Source: Croceicoccus gelatinilyticus
Lineage (GTDB): Bacteria > Pseudomonadota > Alphaproteobacteria > Sphingomonadales > Sphingomonadaceae
Reading direction: 5' to 3'
Length of the DNA stretch: 64,000 nucleotides
Assembly (NCBI RefSeq): GCF_018398395.1
Contig: NZ_JAHCBF010000001.1
Span: forward strand, 310,001-374,000
Shown piece after piece: positions 47,664-59,044 of this stretch. Each line of letters begins with the position of its first letter. Within the stretch, counting starts at the first letter, position 1. A program made the position numbers and the translations under genes. The notes beneath the pieces are model-generated. The model made no database searches. It had not been told where the DNA came from and was given only the letters and a program-made list of their open reading frames with translations.

Positions 47664-49265
47664 TCAGCCTTCGTCCGCGGGCAGCCCCGCCATCTCGCGG
47701 ATGTCTTTCAAAAGCTTGCGGTCCGTCGTCCATGCGTGGGGCGAATAGGCCGAAATCTTGGCAATCGCGATCGCAGGCTCGAACTGGCCGAGTTTCGCCA
47801 TGTCGAGGGCCAGCGCGTTGCGTATCTTCTTGCTTTCGGGCGCGAGGACATAGGCCTTGCGCAGACCCATGTGCGCGACTTCGGGCATGGCGTCGCCGGA
47901 TTCGAGATAGGCCTTGTGCCAAAGGTAGAGTGGCAGCGGGTCTTCCGGCGCAAGGCGATTGGCTTTCACGAGATAACCGCGCGCCTCGCGCCACAGGTCA
48001 TCCTCGCCCGTGGCGGCCTTGTGCATCAGGATCTCGCCCTTCAGTGCATTGGCGCGCGCATGGTCTGGCGCGGCTGCCAGGACGAGGTCCACTTCGCGTT
48101 CCGCATCGGCAAAGGCCTGCGCCTGCTCTGCGCGCAGGCGGGGCTCTTCGTCGAGGTCATATTCCTTCAGGTTGTAGGCGATCGCTTTTTCGAGGCCCTC
48201 CCTCTTCTTTGAGCCGGGCTCCTCCTCGGTCAAGGTGCGGCGCAGTTCCTCGACATAGTCGTAGATGGAATCGATGAAGGTCGCGTCATCGTGGTGCGCC
48301 TTGGCGAGAGCGAAATGCACGCGCGGCTCGTTCGGATACTTTGCCTCGAGCTTCTTCAGCAGCCGGATCGGCTCGTCCTGCAGGCCCTCCGACCGGCGCA
48401 AAAGGTCGATCGAGATAAGTTCTTGCTCGACCGGATCGGGCACCGAAGTGGTGATCTTCGGCGCGGGCATGTCGGCGATGTCGATGATGCTGAATTGCAG
48501 CTTGCCCTTGCCATACTGCCCGACCGCGTAAGTCAGGTGGTCAAGATCGCCCAGCGACTGAGCCGCTTCTTTCAGCGACTTTCCGTTTCGGAAATCGTCG
48601 AGATAGCGGGCGAGCCTTTGTGCATAGGCCGGGTCCGATTGCAGCATGTGGAGCAGCAGCCAGCCGCGCGAATAGGAGGAGGAGTCTCCCCGCTCGGCCA
48701 GCAGGAAATCGGCGACCGAATCGCGGTCGTAGTACTGCAGGCTCTCGGTCCGGTGGTTGGCGGGGCGACCGATCTCGATCGTGTCGTCCTCGATCACGGT
48801 GGTCGAGTAGAATTCCGCGAAGGCTTCGGAATACCATGCAGGGACCGCACTGTTGAAGTTGCGGTACATGAAATGGTGCGCATACTCGTGATAGAGGATG
48901 GAGTTGCCGTTCAGGTAATAGCCGGTCTTGATCCGCGAATTCTGGCCCACGGCGTAAGTGCCGTATTCGTTCGCGGTGTAGAACCCGCCGACCCCGCGCC
49001 ACGAAAGCTTTTGTACATCGCGATAACTGTCGACGAGGTAGATCGTCGGGCGGTTCGGATTGCCAGACTGTTCGATCCCGTGAAGCTGGTGCAGCAGCGC
49101 GTCGTAGAGTTCGAGCTCGCGCGCAAAGGCCCGGACGCGGTCTTCCTTGCCTTCGGAGTAGATGACGAAATTCTCGGTCTCTGCCTTGTGCCATTCGGCA
49201 GCGGCAGGTGAAGCGAGGCCAAGCGCGGCCGTCGCCGCGAGAAGAAATCCCTGAATTTGATGCAT
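47664..49265 (-). CDS. Secreted HEXXH peptidase-like protein with helical repeats (paralogue A)
   Basis: This 533-residue protein has a signal peptide (cleavage near residue 23, PAAAEW). An N-terminal domain begins HKAETENFVIYSE. The zinc motif HEYAHHF (His126, Glu127, His130) is followed by VPAWYSEAFAEFY with Glu147/Glu151 as a possible third ligand, as in gluzincin/peptidase-MA-like proteins. The C-terminal half is helical with TPR-like repeats (LAPEDPLPLYLWHKA). It is related to the protein at 50954-52567, which shares the opening motif, HEY-x-HHF and EAFAE. ATG 49265 is chosen; proteolysis has not been shown. Confidence 0.8.
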   Translation of the reverse strand: MHQIQGFLLAATAALGLASPAAAEWHKAETENFVIYSEGKEDRVRAFARELELYDALLHQLHGIEQSGNPNRPTIYLVDSYRDVQKLSWRGVGGFYTANEYGTYAVGQNSRIKTGYYLNGNSILYHEYAHHFMYRNFNSAVPAWYSEAFAEFYSTTVIEDDTIEIGRPANHRTESLQYYDRDSVADFLLAERGDSSSYSRGWLLLHMLQSDPAYAQRLARYLDDFRNGKSLKEAAQSLGDLDHLTYAVGQYGKGKLQFSIIDIADMPAPKITTSVPDPVEQELISIDLLRRSEGLQDEPIRLLKKLEAKYPNEPRVHFALAKAHHDDATFIDSIYDYVEELRRTLTEEEPGSKKREGLEKAIAYNLKEYDLDEEPRLRAEQAQAFADAEREVDLVLAAAPDHARANALKGEILMHKAATGEDDLWREARGYLVKANRLAPEDPLPLYLWHKAYLESGDAMPEVAHMGLRKAYVLAPESKKIRNALALDMAKLGQFEPAIAIAKISAYSPHAWTTDRKLLKDIREMAGLPADEG

Positions 49266-49323
49266 TTTTGCGACCCTCAATTCCCTCGGGACATCTTGCC
49301 GATCAGGCCCAGGGGATCAAGAA

Positions 49324-50880
<1,557 letters not shown>

Positions 50881-50953
50881 GACCTTGGCAACGCACGAGC
50901 GTGCCCAAGGTGTCCCGGCCCCGTCAAAGGGCGTTCAGTATGCTGTCAGCGGA

Positions 50954-52567
50954 TCAGGTTTCCTTGGCCTTCTTTTCGGCCTCGTCCATGATCTCGATGA
51001 GCTTGTCGCGCGCTTCCTCGGTCTTCTGCTCGTCGATCAGGTCGATGACCTGGCCCAGCTTGTTGTTTTCTTGGTCGCCGTGGAAGCTGAAGGCGATCGG
51101 GGCCAGCACCGTCTTGGCAAGCGGGCCCTTCAGTTCGATCAGCAGCTGGCGGGCAAGGATCATGCGGTACGTCGCATCGAAAGCGGCATCCTCGAACACC
51201 GATTCCAGCGCGATGATCGCGTTCTCGCTAGGTGCTTCGCCGGCGCGGCGATAGGTCTCGTAATAGAGGATCAGCGGTTCCGGGTTCTGCGGATCGAGAT
51301 CGGTTGCCTTGGCCAGCGGTGCGCGGGCATCGGCGTACATAGCCATGTCCTTCGCCTCGTACTCGGCACGGCCCATGATCGACTTGGCCTTGAACAGCCA
51401 CGCCTGCGACGAGTTCGGATCGATCGCGAGCGCGCGTTCAACGGCGCGGTCGGCATCGTCATAGCGGCGCGCGTCGACGAACGCTTCGGCAGCGGCAAGC
51501 TGCACGAAAAGGCTGTTCGGGAACTCGGCGGCCTTGGCCTCGATGCTGTTGGCGACGTCCTTGGCGTCTTTCTGGTCCACGCCGCGCTTTGAACGCATGT
51601 AGAGGTTCATTACCGATTCTTCCGCATCGGTCAGCTCGCGCATCGCGACGGCGGGGGCGACATAGTCCGCAGGCTTGATGTCGAAGCCCGGCAGCTTGCC
51701 CAGCTTGGCCTGGCGCTTGTACGAATCGACCTCGTCCTGAAGCTTGTCGAGATCGCCGAATGCAGCCTTTGCCGCGGTCAGGCCGTCCTGCCCTTCGCCG
51801 ATGGCCTTCAGGTACTGGAACAGCTGCGGACGACGCTCTGCATTGAAGCTGAGATAGTGGGCGACCATCCAGCCGGTGCCATAGAACTGGAACCGGTCGA
51901 GGCCGGAACGTTCGTGGTTCTGGTCGAACATCTGCTTCAGCGGGAAGCTGCGCATGTTGTAGATCTGGAAGGAACGGTACTGCGGCGGATTGCCGAGATG
52001 GAAGGTGCCGTCCTCGTAAAGCTCGATCGTGGCGTAAAGCTCGGCGAATGCCTCGATATACCAATCCGGGTAGGTCGCCGGGAACGTCTGCAGCATGAAG
52101 TGGTGGACATATTCATGCTGAAGAATGGAGCGCGGATCCAGTTCCGCCTCGGAATTGCGGGCGCGCTGACGGATCGAGCGGATGTCAGCGATGTTTTCCT
52201 GCACCGGCGTGAAGGCGACAGGAGCACCTGCGCGCGGGATGTAGAAGCCCGCTACGCCCGAACCGGGCGCACCGGCCAGCTTGGCGATGCCAGATACGCG
52301 GCCTTCGCGGAAGATCGTGACCTTGTTCGCGTCGCTCAGCTCCTCTTCCGGCTTGACCGGAAGTGCCTGAATCGTGCGCAGCGCGTTGTCGAAGCGTTCA
52401 AGCTCGCGGGCGAATTCCTCGGTATCTTCCTTCGAATCCTCGGAATAGATGATGAAGTGATCGGTTTCGGCCTTCCACCATTCGGCATGCGCAGGCGATG
52501 CGGCCAGCGCGGCGATGGCGGCCGTTGCGGCCAGAGTGTTGCGAATACGACCCAGAACTTTGCTCAT
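50954..52567 (-). CDS. Secreted HEXXH peptidase-like protein with TPR repeats (paralogue B)
   Basis: This 537-residue protein has a signal peptide (cleavage near residue 28, SPAHAEW). The first domain opens WKAETDHFIIYSE. Then come HEYVHHF (His151, Glu152, His155) and PDWYIEAFAELY (Glu172/Glu176). The C-terminal half has clear TPR units, for example DDADRAVERALAIDPNSSQAWLFKA, and a Lys/Glu-rich tail. It is the second member of the pair flanking the photolyase and shares domain order with paralogue A. Function is unknown; periplasmic zinc-peptidase activity is inferred. Confidence 0.8.
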   Translation of the reverse strand: MSKVLGRIRNTLAATAAIAALAASPAHAEWWKAETDHFIIYSEDSKEDTEEFARELERFDNALRTIQALPVKPEEELSDANKVTIFREGRVSGIAKLAGAPGSGVAGFYIPRAGAPVAFTPVQENIADIRSIRQRARNSEAELDPRSILQHEYVHHFMLQTFPATYPDWYIEAFAELYATIELYEDGTFHLGNPPQYRSFQIYNMRSFPLKQMFDQNHERSGLDRFQFYGTGWMVAHYLSFNAERRPQLFQYLKAIGEGQDGLTAAKAAFGDLDKLQDEVDSYKRQAKLGKLPGFDIKPADYVAPAVAMRELTDAEESVMNLYMRSKRGVDQKDAKDVANSIEAKAAEFPNSLFVQLAAAEAFVDARRYDDADRAVERALAIDPNSSQAWLFKAKSIMGRAEYEAKDMAMYADARAPLAKATDLDPQNPEPLILYYETYRRAGEAPSENAIIALESVFEDAAFDATYRMILARQLLIELKGPLAKTVLAPIAFSFHGDQENNKLGQVIDLIDEQKTEEARDKLIEIMDEAEKKAKET

Positions 52568-52679
52568 GAACCCCTCTCTAGGCCCGCCGGTCCCTTCCGG
52601 CCAAAGCCTACCCACGTTGCACAAATCCCCTTGTCGCCGGGCCATGGCCCAAGTGCCCTGTACCGGCGATGAAGCGATT

Positions 52680-54845
52680 TCATACGAAACTGTATGGATC
52701 GATGTCGACCCCTATGCGCACCCCCGGTGCAAACTCCATCGGATCGAGCCATTCGCGGATCGTCTGCTGCAGCGCCGCGCTGCGCCGCGCATTGATGAGA
52801 AGGCGATAGCGATAGCGCCCGCGCAGCAGCGATAGCGGGGCGGGCGCGGGCCCGAATACAGCAAGATCGTCAAGACGCGGCGCGGCGCGGCCGATGTTCT
52901 GCGCAGCCTCGCGCGCTTCGGCCTCGTCCTCGCTCGACACGATGATCGCGGCCCAGCGTCCGAACGGCGGCGCACCTGCGTGGCGGCGGGCGTCGGTTTC
53001 GGCGGCATAGAAGGCATCGCGGTCGCCCGCGGCCAGTGCGGCGATGACGGCCGCATCGGGATGGCGCGTCTGGATCAGGACTTCGCCGGGTTTGGAGGCA
53101 CGGCCCGCGCGGCCCGCGACTTGCGCGATCTGCTGATAGCTGCGTTCCGCCGCGCGCAAGTCGCCGCCCTCGAGCCCGAGATCGGCATCGACCACGCCGA
53201 CCAGCGTCAGTTCGGGGAAGTGATAGCCCTTGGTGACAAGCTGGGTCCCCACGATCACGTCGATCGCCCCGCTTTCGGCTGCATCGACGAAGGCGGCGAT
53301 CTTTTCGGGGTTCGAAAGGGTGTCGCTGGTGACTACGGCAGTGCGCGCATCGGGAAAGATCTGCGCGACTTCGTCCGCGATGCGTTCGACGCCGGGGCCG
53401 CAGGCGGTCAGGCAGTCGGCCTCGCCGCATTCGGGGCACTGCGAGGGCGAGGGGACTTCATGGCCGCAGTGGTGGCAGGCCAGCCGCTTCGACAGGCGGT
53501 GCTCGACCAGCCAGGCCGAACAGTTGGGGCACTGGAAGCGGAACCCGCAATTGCGGCACAGCGTCAGCGGGGCATAGCCGCGCCGGTTCAGGAACAGCAG
53601 TGACTGCTCGCCGCGCTCCAGCCGTTCCTCGATCCCCGCCACCAGCGGAGGGGCCAGCCAGCGCCCGCGCGGAGGGACCTGTTCGCGAAGGTCAACGACC
53701 GCGATTTCGGGCAGCGATGCCTCGCCAAAGCGGCTGGGCAGGTCGACTTTCTCGTAGATACCCGCCTCGGCCATCTGCAGGCTTTCGAGCGCAGGCGTGG
53801 CCGATGCCAGCACGACCGGGATCTGTTCGAACCGCCCGCGCATGACGGCCACGTCGCGGGCGTTGTAGCGCACGCCGTCGTCTTGCTTGAAGCTGACCTC
53901 GTGCGCTTCGTCGACGATGATGAGGCCAAGGTTCGCATAAGGCAGGAACAGCGCCGATCTTGCGCCCACCACGACTTGCGCGCCGCCTTCGGCCACTTGC
54001 CGCCATGCGCGGCGGCGTTCGGATTGCTTCTGGCTTGAATGCCAGACGACGGGCGGCACGCCGAAGCGGCTTTCGAAGCGCTTGAGGAAATTCTCGGTCA
54101 GCGCGATTTCGGGCAGCAGGACCAGCACCTGCCGCCCCATGCGCAGCGCCTCGGCCACGGCTTCGAAATATGTCTCGGTCTTGCCCGAACCGGTCACCCC
54201 ATCGAGCAGGAAAGGCGCGAACTTGCGCGCCTTCACCGCATCCACGAAACGGTCCGCAGCGCCCGTCTGCAGGTCCGAGAGGGTCGGTACCGCGTGGTCG
54301 GGATCGGCAGGGGGATAGGCGCGGTCGATATCGACGACGACAGGCTCCATCACGCCTGTATTGACCAGCCCGCGCAGCACGGCCTCGGACACGCCAGCAA
54401 GGTCCGCCAGTTCGCGGATCGTGCCCTGCTCGCCGTCCAGCGCCGAGATCGCCGCATCGCGCTGCGGGGTGAGGCGGGAAGGCATCACACCGGTCAGCCG
54501 GTATTCGGTGATCGTGCCCCCGCCGCGCAGCGCAGCGCTCGACGACAGGCTCATGCGCGCAACGCTTGCCATCGCGGCGCAGTAGTAGTCCGCCGTCCAC
54601 TCGATCAGCCGACGCAAGGGGGCGGGCAGCGGCGGTACCGGCAGGACATCGAGGATTGGCCGCAGCCGCGCATCCGGAACTTCGGTGCCCGGCAACCGTT
54701 CGCTTTCCCAAGCAATCCCGAGCACTTGCCTCGGCCCAAGCGGCGCTACGACGACGCTGCCGGGTTCGACGTGCAGGTCATCGGGCACGCGATAGTCGAG
54801 CGGGCCGAGCGCTGCATTGAGTACGAGGAGTCGGACACGGTTCAT
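52680..54845 (-). CDS. priA: Primosomal replication protein N' (PriA helicase)
   Basis: This 721-residue superfamily 2 helicase restarts stalled replication forks. The N-terminal DNA-binding part begins MNRVRLLVLNAALGPLDYRVP. Walker A is DGVTGSGKTETYFE and the Walker B box is IIVDEAHE. A zinc-binding insert carries eight Cys (CRNCGFRFQCPNCS, CHHCGHEV, CPECGEADC). VGTQLVTKGYHFPELTLVG and QVAGRAGRASKPGEVLIQT complete the helicase motifs. ATG 54845 is chosen; the longer frame is antisense to the DUF4197 gene. Confidence 0.96.
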   Translation of the reverse strand: MNRVRLLVLNAALGPLDYRVPDDLHVEPGSVVVAPLGPRQVLGIAWESERLPGTEVPDARLRPILDVLPVPPLPAPLRRLIEWTADYYCAAMASVARMSLSSSAALRGGGTITEYRLTGVMPSRLTPQRDAAISALDGEQGTIRELADLAGVSEAVLRGLVNTGVMEPVVVDIDRAYPPADPDHAVPTLSDLQTGAADRFVDAVKARKFAPFLLDGVTGSGKTETYFEAVAEALRMGRQVLVLLPEIALTENFLKRFESRFGVPPVVWHSSQKQSERRRAWRQVAEGGAQVVVGARSALFLPYANLGLIIVDEAHEVSFKQDDGVRYNARDVAVMRGRFEQIPVVLASATPALESLQMAEAGIYEKVDLPSRFGEASLPEIAVVDLREQVPPRGRWLAPPLVAGIEERLERGEQSLLFLNRRGYAPLTLCRNCGFRFQCPNCSAWLVEHRLSKRLACHHCGHEVPSPSQCPECGEADCLTACGPGVERIADEVAQIFPDARTAVVTSDTLSNPEKIAAFVDAAESGAIDVIVGTQLVTKGYHFPELTLVGVVDADLGLEGGDLRAAERSYQQIAQVAGRAGRASKPGEVLIQTRHPDAAVIAALAAGDRDAFYAAETDARRHAGAPPFGRWAAIIVSSEDEAEAREAAQNIGRAAPRLDDLAVFGPAPAPLSLLRGRYRYRLLINARRSAALQQTIREWLDPMEFAPGVRIGVDIDPYSFV

Positions 54846-54917
54846 GAGGTGCCTTCTATATGGGCGCTGCCGTGGCTTGCGACACCCCGGCGCGTCCCGC
54901 CAACAGGAGTTGTCGTC

Positions 54918-55598
54918 ATGAATCTGCCCCCCGCCACCAACCGCCGCGCTTTGCTTGGCGGTCTTGGCCTGTCCGCCGCCGCCCTGACCCTGCCGGGCTG
55001 CGCCTCCTACGGCGGCTTCAGCTTTACCGAGGCGATCCGCCGCTTGCTGACCCTGTCGTCGACCCGCGCGTTCGACCGCTTGCTGGCCGAAAACGGCTTT
55101 TACGAAAGCCAGGTCGCACGGCTTCAGCTTGACCAGTTCCTTGGCGCACGCGGCGGCATCCTGTCCTCGATCCTGACATCGGGCATCGTGAAGGACCGCC
55201 TGTTCCGTGGCCTGGCCGACGTTGCCGCCACCGGCGCAGAGCGTGCAGCGCCTGTCGTTGCGGACACGATCCGCATGGTCGGCATCCAGAATGCCGCCGC
55301 GCTCATCTCCGGCCAACCGACTGCGGCGACAAGCTTCCTGCGAAACAACATGGGCCAGCGGCTGGTCGAGGTCATGGTGCCCGAAATCGGCGATGCGCTC
55401 GATCTCGTGTCCGATCCCGTCGTCGGCCCCGCGCTGTCGGCGCTGGCGGGTACGAACCTGCAGAATGTCGTCTATGGACTGACCGATGTTGCCGAAGAGA
55501 CGATCTGGACCGAGATGGGCAACGAGGAAGCCTATATCCGCGAAAACCCGCGCTCGACCAACGATCCGGTCCTGATCGGTGTCTTCGGCATCGCCTGA
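54918..55598 (+). CDS. DUF4197 family lipoprotein
   Basis: This 226-residue protein has a lipoprotein-type signal with a twin-Arg-like NRRALLGGLGL and lipobox LPGC (Cys28). The body matches DUF4197: FTEAIRRLLTLSSTRAFDRL, GILKDR-like GIVKDRLFRG, and NDPVLIGVFG at the end. Function of the family is unknown. It is divergent from priA with 72 bp between starts. Confidence 0.83.
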   Translation: MNLPPATNRRALLGGLGLSAAALTLPGCASYGGFSFTEAIRRLLTLSSTRAFDRLLAENGFYESQVARLQLDQFLGARGGILSSILTSGIVKDRLFRGLADVAATGAERAAPVVADTIRMVGIQNAAALISGQPTAATSFLRNNMGQRLVEVMVPEIGDALDLVSDPVVGPALSALAGTNLQNVVYGLTDVAEETIWTEMGNEEAYIRENPRSTNDPVLIGVFGIA

Positions 55599-55761
55599 CC
55601 GGGTTTACCCCGCGTAATCTTCGAAATCTGGCACGCTTGCCGGTTGCAATGTCGCCCTCGCGACGGCAAGGCAGGCCACAATCAATCGGGTCATTGCGTC
55701 CGCCCGGCTTACCCCAGCCGGACGGGCCGCGATGACAGCCAGAACAGTAGCGAGCGCACCC

Positions 55762-56415
55762 ATGAAATTCTTCGCCGACACCGCCGAAATCGCCGACATC
55801 AAGGACCTGGCCGCGACCGGCCTGCTCGATGGCGTCACCACCAACCCCTCGCTCATCGCGAAGTCGGGCCGTGACTTCATGGAAGTGACGAAGGAAATCT
55901 GCGACCTCGTCGACGGTCCGGTCAGCGCCGAAGTCGTCGCTCTCGATCACGAGACGATGATGAAGGAAGCCGAAGTCCTGCGTAAGATCGCGGACAACGT
56001 TTGCATCAAGGTTCCGCTCACGATCGACGGCCTGAAGACCTGCAAGGCGCTGACTTCGGATGGCACGATGGTCAACGTGACGCTCTGCTTCTCGGCCAAT
56101 CAGGCGCTGCTTGCCGCGAAGGCCGGCGCGACGTTCGTGTCGCCTTTCGTCGGCCGCCATGACGACAACGGCGTCGATGGCATGGATCTTATCCGCGACA
56201 TCCGCCTGATCTACGACAACTACGCGTTCGAGACCGAAATCCTCGTCGCTTCGGTGCGTCACGTCACGCACGTGCTTGAATCGGCGCGCATCGGCGCCGA
56301 CGTGATGACCGCGCCGCCCGCCGTCATCAAGAACCTCGTCAAGCACGTCCTGACCGACAAGGGTATCGAAGGCTTCATGGCCGACTGGGCCAAGACGGGC
56401 CAGTCGATCCTGTAA
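55762..56415 (+). CDS. fsa: Fructose-6-phosphate aldolase/transaldolase (short Fsa/TalC type)
   Basis: This 217-residue TIM-barrel enzyme is of the short transaldolase class. [32 protein letters not shown] and [19 protein letters not shown] are family signatures, and the Schiff-base Lys83 lies in CIKVPLT. It either transfers dihydroxyacetone units in the pentose phosphate pathway or cleaves fructose 6-phosphate; sequence alone does not decide. ATG 55762 fits the family start exactly. The 163 bp upstream hold no gene. Confidence 0.94.
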   Translation: MKFFADTAEIADIKDLAATGLLDGVTTNPSLIAKSGRDFMEVTKEICDLVDGPVSAEVVALDHETMMKEAEVLRKIADNVCIKVPLTIDGLKTCKALTSDGTMVNVTLCFSANQALLAAKAGATFVSPFVGRHDDNGVDGMDLIRDIRLIYDNYAFETEILVASVRHVTHVLESARIGADVMTAPPAVIKNLVKHVLTDKGIEGFMADWAKTGQSIL

Positions 56416-56436
56416 GCAACTGACGAAGCGCACGAT

Positions 56437-58260
56437 TTGGCCGACCAGTCTCCTCTCGACAAGTTCCGCTCCGCGCTGACCGCCGCGTCGCGCGCCGTTT
56501 CGCGTGAGGCGGAGCTTGAGATCAACTGGACTTCGGAAACGCCGAACCAGGCAGGCAACGTCGTGCGCGTGCCGATGCCGGGCCGCAAGCTGGAAGCAGG
56601 CCCCGTCGCCGCCGCACGCGGGGTGGCGGACAGCTTTGCGCTCAAGACCCGGCATCACAACGCGGCACTGCACCGCAAGTCGCGGCCCGTCGAACCGATC
56701 GCAGGGCAGGTTTACGACACGCTCGAACAGGTCCGCTACGAGGCGCTGGGCGCGAATGCGATGCAGGGCACACGCGCCAATCTTGCAGCCGCGCTCGACC
56801 GTCGTCTCGCCAGCGACCCGATCCTGCGCGCCGACAACCGCGAGGACGTGCCGCTCGCCACCGCGCTGGCCCTGCTGGCGCGCGAAGCGCTGACCGGCGA
56901 GGCTCCGCCTGAAAACACGCAGGCCGGTCTCGAACTCCGCCGCGCGGGAATCGAAAGCGCTATCGGCGACGATTTCGCGCAGCTTGCCGAAGTGCTGGAG
57001 GATCAGAAGGCTTTCTCTCAGAAGATGCTCGGCCTTCTCGAACACCTTGAGCTCGTGGCGAGCGAGCCTGAGGACGCGTCCGAGGACGACAGCGGCGACG
57101 AACCCGAAGGCGAGGACGAGACTGAGAGCGAGCAGGAGGAAGAGCAGCCCAGCGATTCGGATGGCCGCATGGAAGCCGCGCCGACCGAAAATCCCGACGG
57201 CGAAAGCGAGAGCGAGGAAGGCGAGGCCGAGGGCGAGGACGGCGACAGCGACTACGAACCGGGTGAGGGCGACCAGGAAGGCATGATGCCGGTCCGGCCC
57301 AACCGTCCGTGGACCGAGATTCCCGACGACTTCGACTATCGCGCCTTCACCACCGATTTCGACGAGATTATCGGCGCGCAGGACCTGTGCGACGAGGAGG
57401 AGCTGACCCGCCTGCGCACTTATCTGGATGCGCAGTTGAAGGGGCTTCAGGGTGTCGTGACCAAGCTCGCCAACCGGCTGCAGCGCCGCTTGATGGCGCA
57501 ACAGAATCGGTCGTGGGACTTCGACCAGGAAGAAGGTCTGCTCGACGCCGCGCGTCTGGCCCGCGTCGTGATCTCGCCCGGCCACTCGCTGTCCTACAAG
57601 ATCGAGCGGGACCAGGAATTCAAGGACACGATCGTCACGCTGCTGATCGACAACTCGGGCTCTATGCGCGGGCGGCCGATCTCGATCGCGGCGATCAGTG
57701 CGGATGTTCTGGCCCGGACGCTGGAACGTTGCGGCGTGAAGACCGAGATCCTCGGCTTTACCACCCGCGCATGGAAGGGCGGCCAAAGCCGCGAGCAGTG
57801 GCTGTCGAAGGGCAAGCCGCAGAACCCGGGCCGCCTCAACGACCTGCGTCACATCGTCTACAAGCAGGCGGACGAGCCCTGGCGCCGTGCGCGCCGCAAT
57901 CTCGGCCTGATGATGCGCGAAGGGCTGTTGAAGGAAAACATCGACGGCGAGGCGCTGATGTGGGCGCATTCGCGGATGCTGGCGCGGCCAGAGGATCGCC
58001 GCATCCTGATGGTCATATCCGACGGCGCGCCGGTCGACGATTCGACCCTGTCGGTGAACAACGCGGGCTATCTTGAACAGCACCTTCGCAAGGTGATCGA
58101 ATGGATCGAGAAGAAGAGCCCGGTGCAGCTTGTCGCCATCGGCATCGGCCATGACGTGACCCGCTATTATCGCCGCGCGGTGACGATCATGGATGTCGAG
58201 CAGCTTGGCGGCACGATGATCGAACAGCTTGCCGGACTATTCGAGGACGACACCAAATGA
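56437..58260 (+). CDS. cobT: CobT-like cobaltochelatase subunit (VWA domain)
   Basis: This 607-residue protein has the CobT layout: an N-terminal helical domain, a very acidic middle (about 205-285, Glu/Asp runs) and a C-terminal von Willebrand A domain with the MIDAS motif [10 protein letters not shown]. CobT works with the AAA+ CobS and CobN to insert cobalt in aerobic B12 synthesis. No cobS or cobN is adjacent in the window. The start is TTG 56437, 21 bp after fsa; its ribosome-binding site is weak. The stop overlaps the nitroreductase ATG. Confidence 0.87.
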   Translation: MADQSPLDKFRSALTAASRAVSREAELEINWTSETPNQAGNVVRVPMPGRKLEAGPVAAARGVADSFALKTRHHNAALHRKSRPVEPIAGQVYDTLEQVRYEALGANAMQGTRANLAAALDRRLASDPILRADNREDVPLATALALLAREALTGEAPPENTQAGLELRRAGIESAIGDDFAQLAEVLEDQKAFSQKMLGLLEHLELVASEPEDASEDDSGDEPEGEDETESEQEEEQPSDSDGRMEAAPTENPDGESESEEGEAEGEDGDSDYEPGEGDQEGMMPVRPNRPWTEIPDDFDYRAFTTDFDEIIGAQDLCDEEELTRLRTYLDAQLKGLQGVVTKLANRLQRRLMAQQNRSWDFDQEEGLLDAARLARVVISPGHSLSYKIERDQEFKDTIVTLLIDNSGSMRGRPISIAAISADVLARTLERCGVKTEILGFTTRAWKGGQSREQWLSKGKPQNPGRLNDLRHIVYKQADEPWRRARRNLGLMMREGLLKENIDGEALMWAHSRMLARPEDRRILMVISDGAPVDDSTLSVNNAGYLEQHLRKVIEWIEKKSPVQLVAIGIGHDVTRYYRRAVTIMDVEQLGGTMIEQLAGLFEDDTK

Positions 58261-58919
58261 ATGTGAGTGAAGCCGTCGCCAGCCGCCGGTCCGTCCGTGC
58301 GTTTCTGGACAAGCCGGTCGATCTCGAATTGGTTCGCTCGATTTTGGATCGCGCCCGCATGGCGCCGTCGGGCTGCAACTTCCAGCCGTGGCGCGGCACC
58401 GTGCTGTCGGGCGCGAAGCTGCGCGAAGTGCAGGAGGCGATGGCGGCAAGCGAGCCGCAGGACCCGATCGAATATTCGTGGTCGGAACCGGAAAAGTCCG
58501 AAATCCACTTGAAGCGCCTGCAGGAACTGGGCGCGCAGTTCTATGGCGCGATGGAAATCGAGCGGGCCAACAAGACCGCCCGTGCCGATTTCGCCCGCCA
58601 GAACATCTATTCTTTCGGCGCGCCGGTCGTTTTGATGGTCCATTTCGAACGCCTGATGGGCCCACCGCAGTGGTCCGATGTCGGCATGTGGCTGCAGGCG
58701 ATCATGCTGCTGTGCCGGGAAGAAGGGCTAGATACCTGTCCGCAGGAATGGATGGCGCTCTATGCTCGGCTCATCAAGCAGCACATCGGCATTGCGGACG
58801 AGGAGCAGATCCTGTTCTGCGGCATCGCCATCGGATACGGTGACCACTCGGTCCCGCTCAACCAGTTCGAGCGTACCCGCGTGCCGCTCGACGAGCAGAT
58901 CCGCTTCCTTAGCGAATAA
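58257..58919 (+). CDS. Nitroreductase family flavoprotein
   Basis: This 220-residue protein is of the FMN-dependent nitroreductase family. [13 protein letters not shown] supplies the phosphate-binding Arg-Arg-Ser, and [15 protein letters not shown] is the conserved second block. [11 protein letters not shown] and GIAIGYGD form the C-terminal half. It is coupled to cobT by a 4-bp overlap. Its substrate is unknown; a link with B12 (BluB-type reactions use the same fold) cannot be claimed from sequence. Confidence 0.88.
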   Translation: MNVSEAVASRRSVRAFLDKPVDLELVRSILDRARMAPSGCNFQPWRGTVLSGAKLREVQEAMAASEPQDPIEYSWSEPEKSEIHLKRLQELGAQFYGAMEIERANKTARADFARQNIYSFGAPVVLMVHFERLMGPPQWSDVGMWLQAIMLLCREEGLDTCPQEWMALYARLIKQHIGIADEEQILFCGIAIGYGDHSVPLNQFERTRVPLDEQIRFLSE

Positions 58920-59044
58920 GCACTGTTTGGCATCGACAGCTACGTGCGGGTGTCGATTGCCGGTGCTTGAAATCGGCGTCCGGTGACAGGCGAGCCCCGC
59001 TCGGTGCTTGACCGGGATCGCCTTTCATGGGCACAGGCGCGCCC

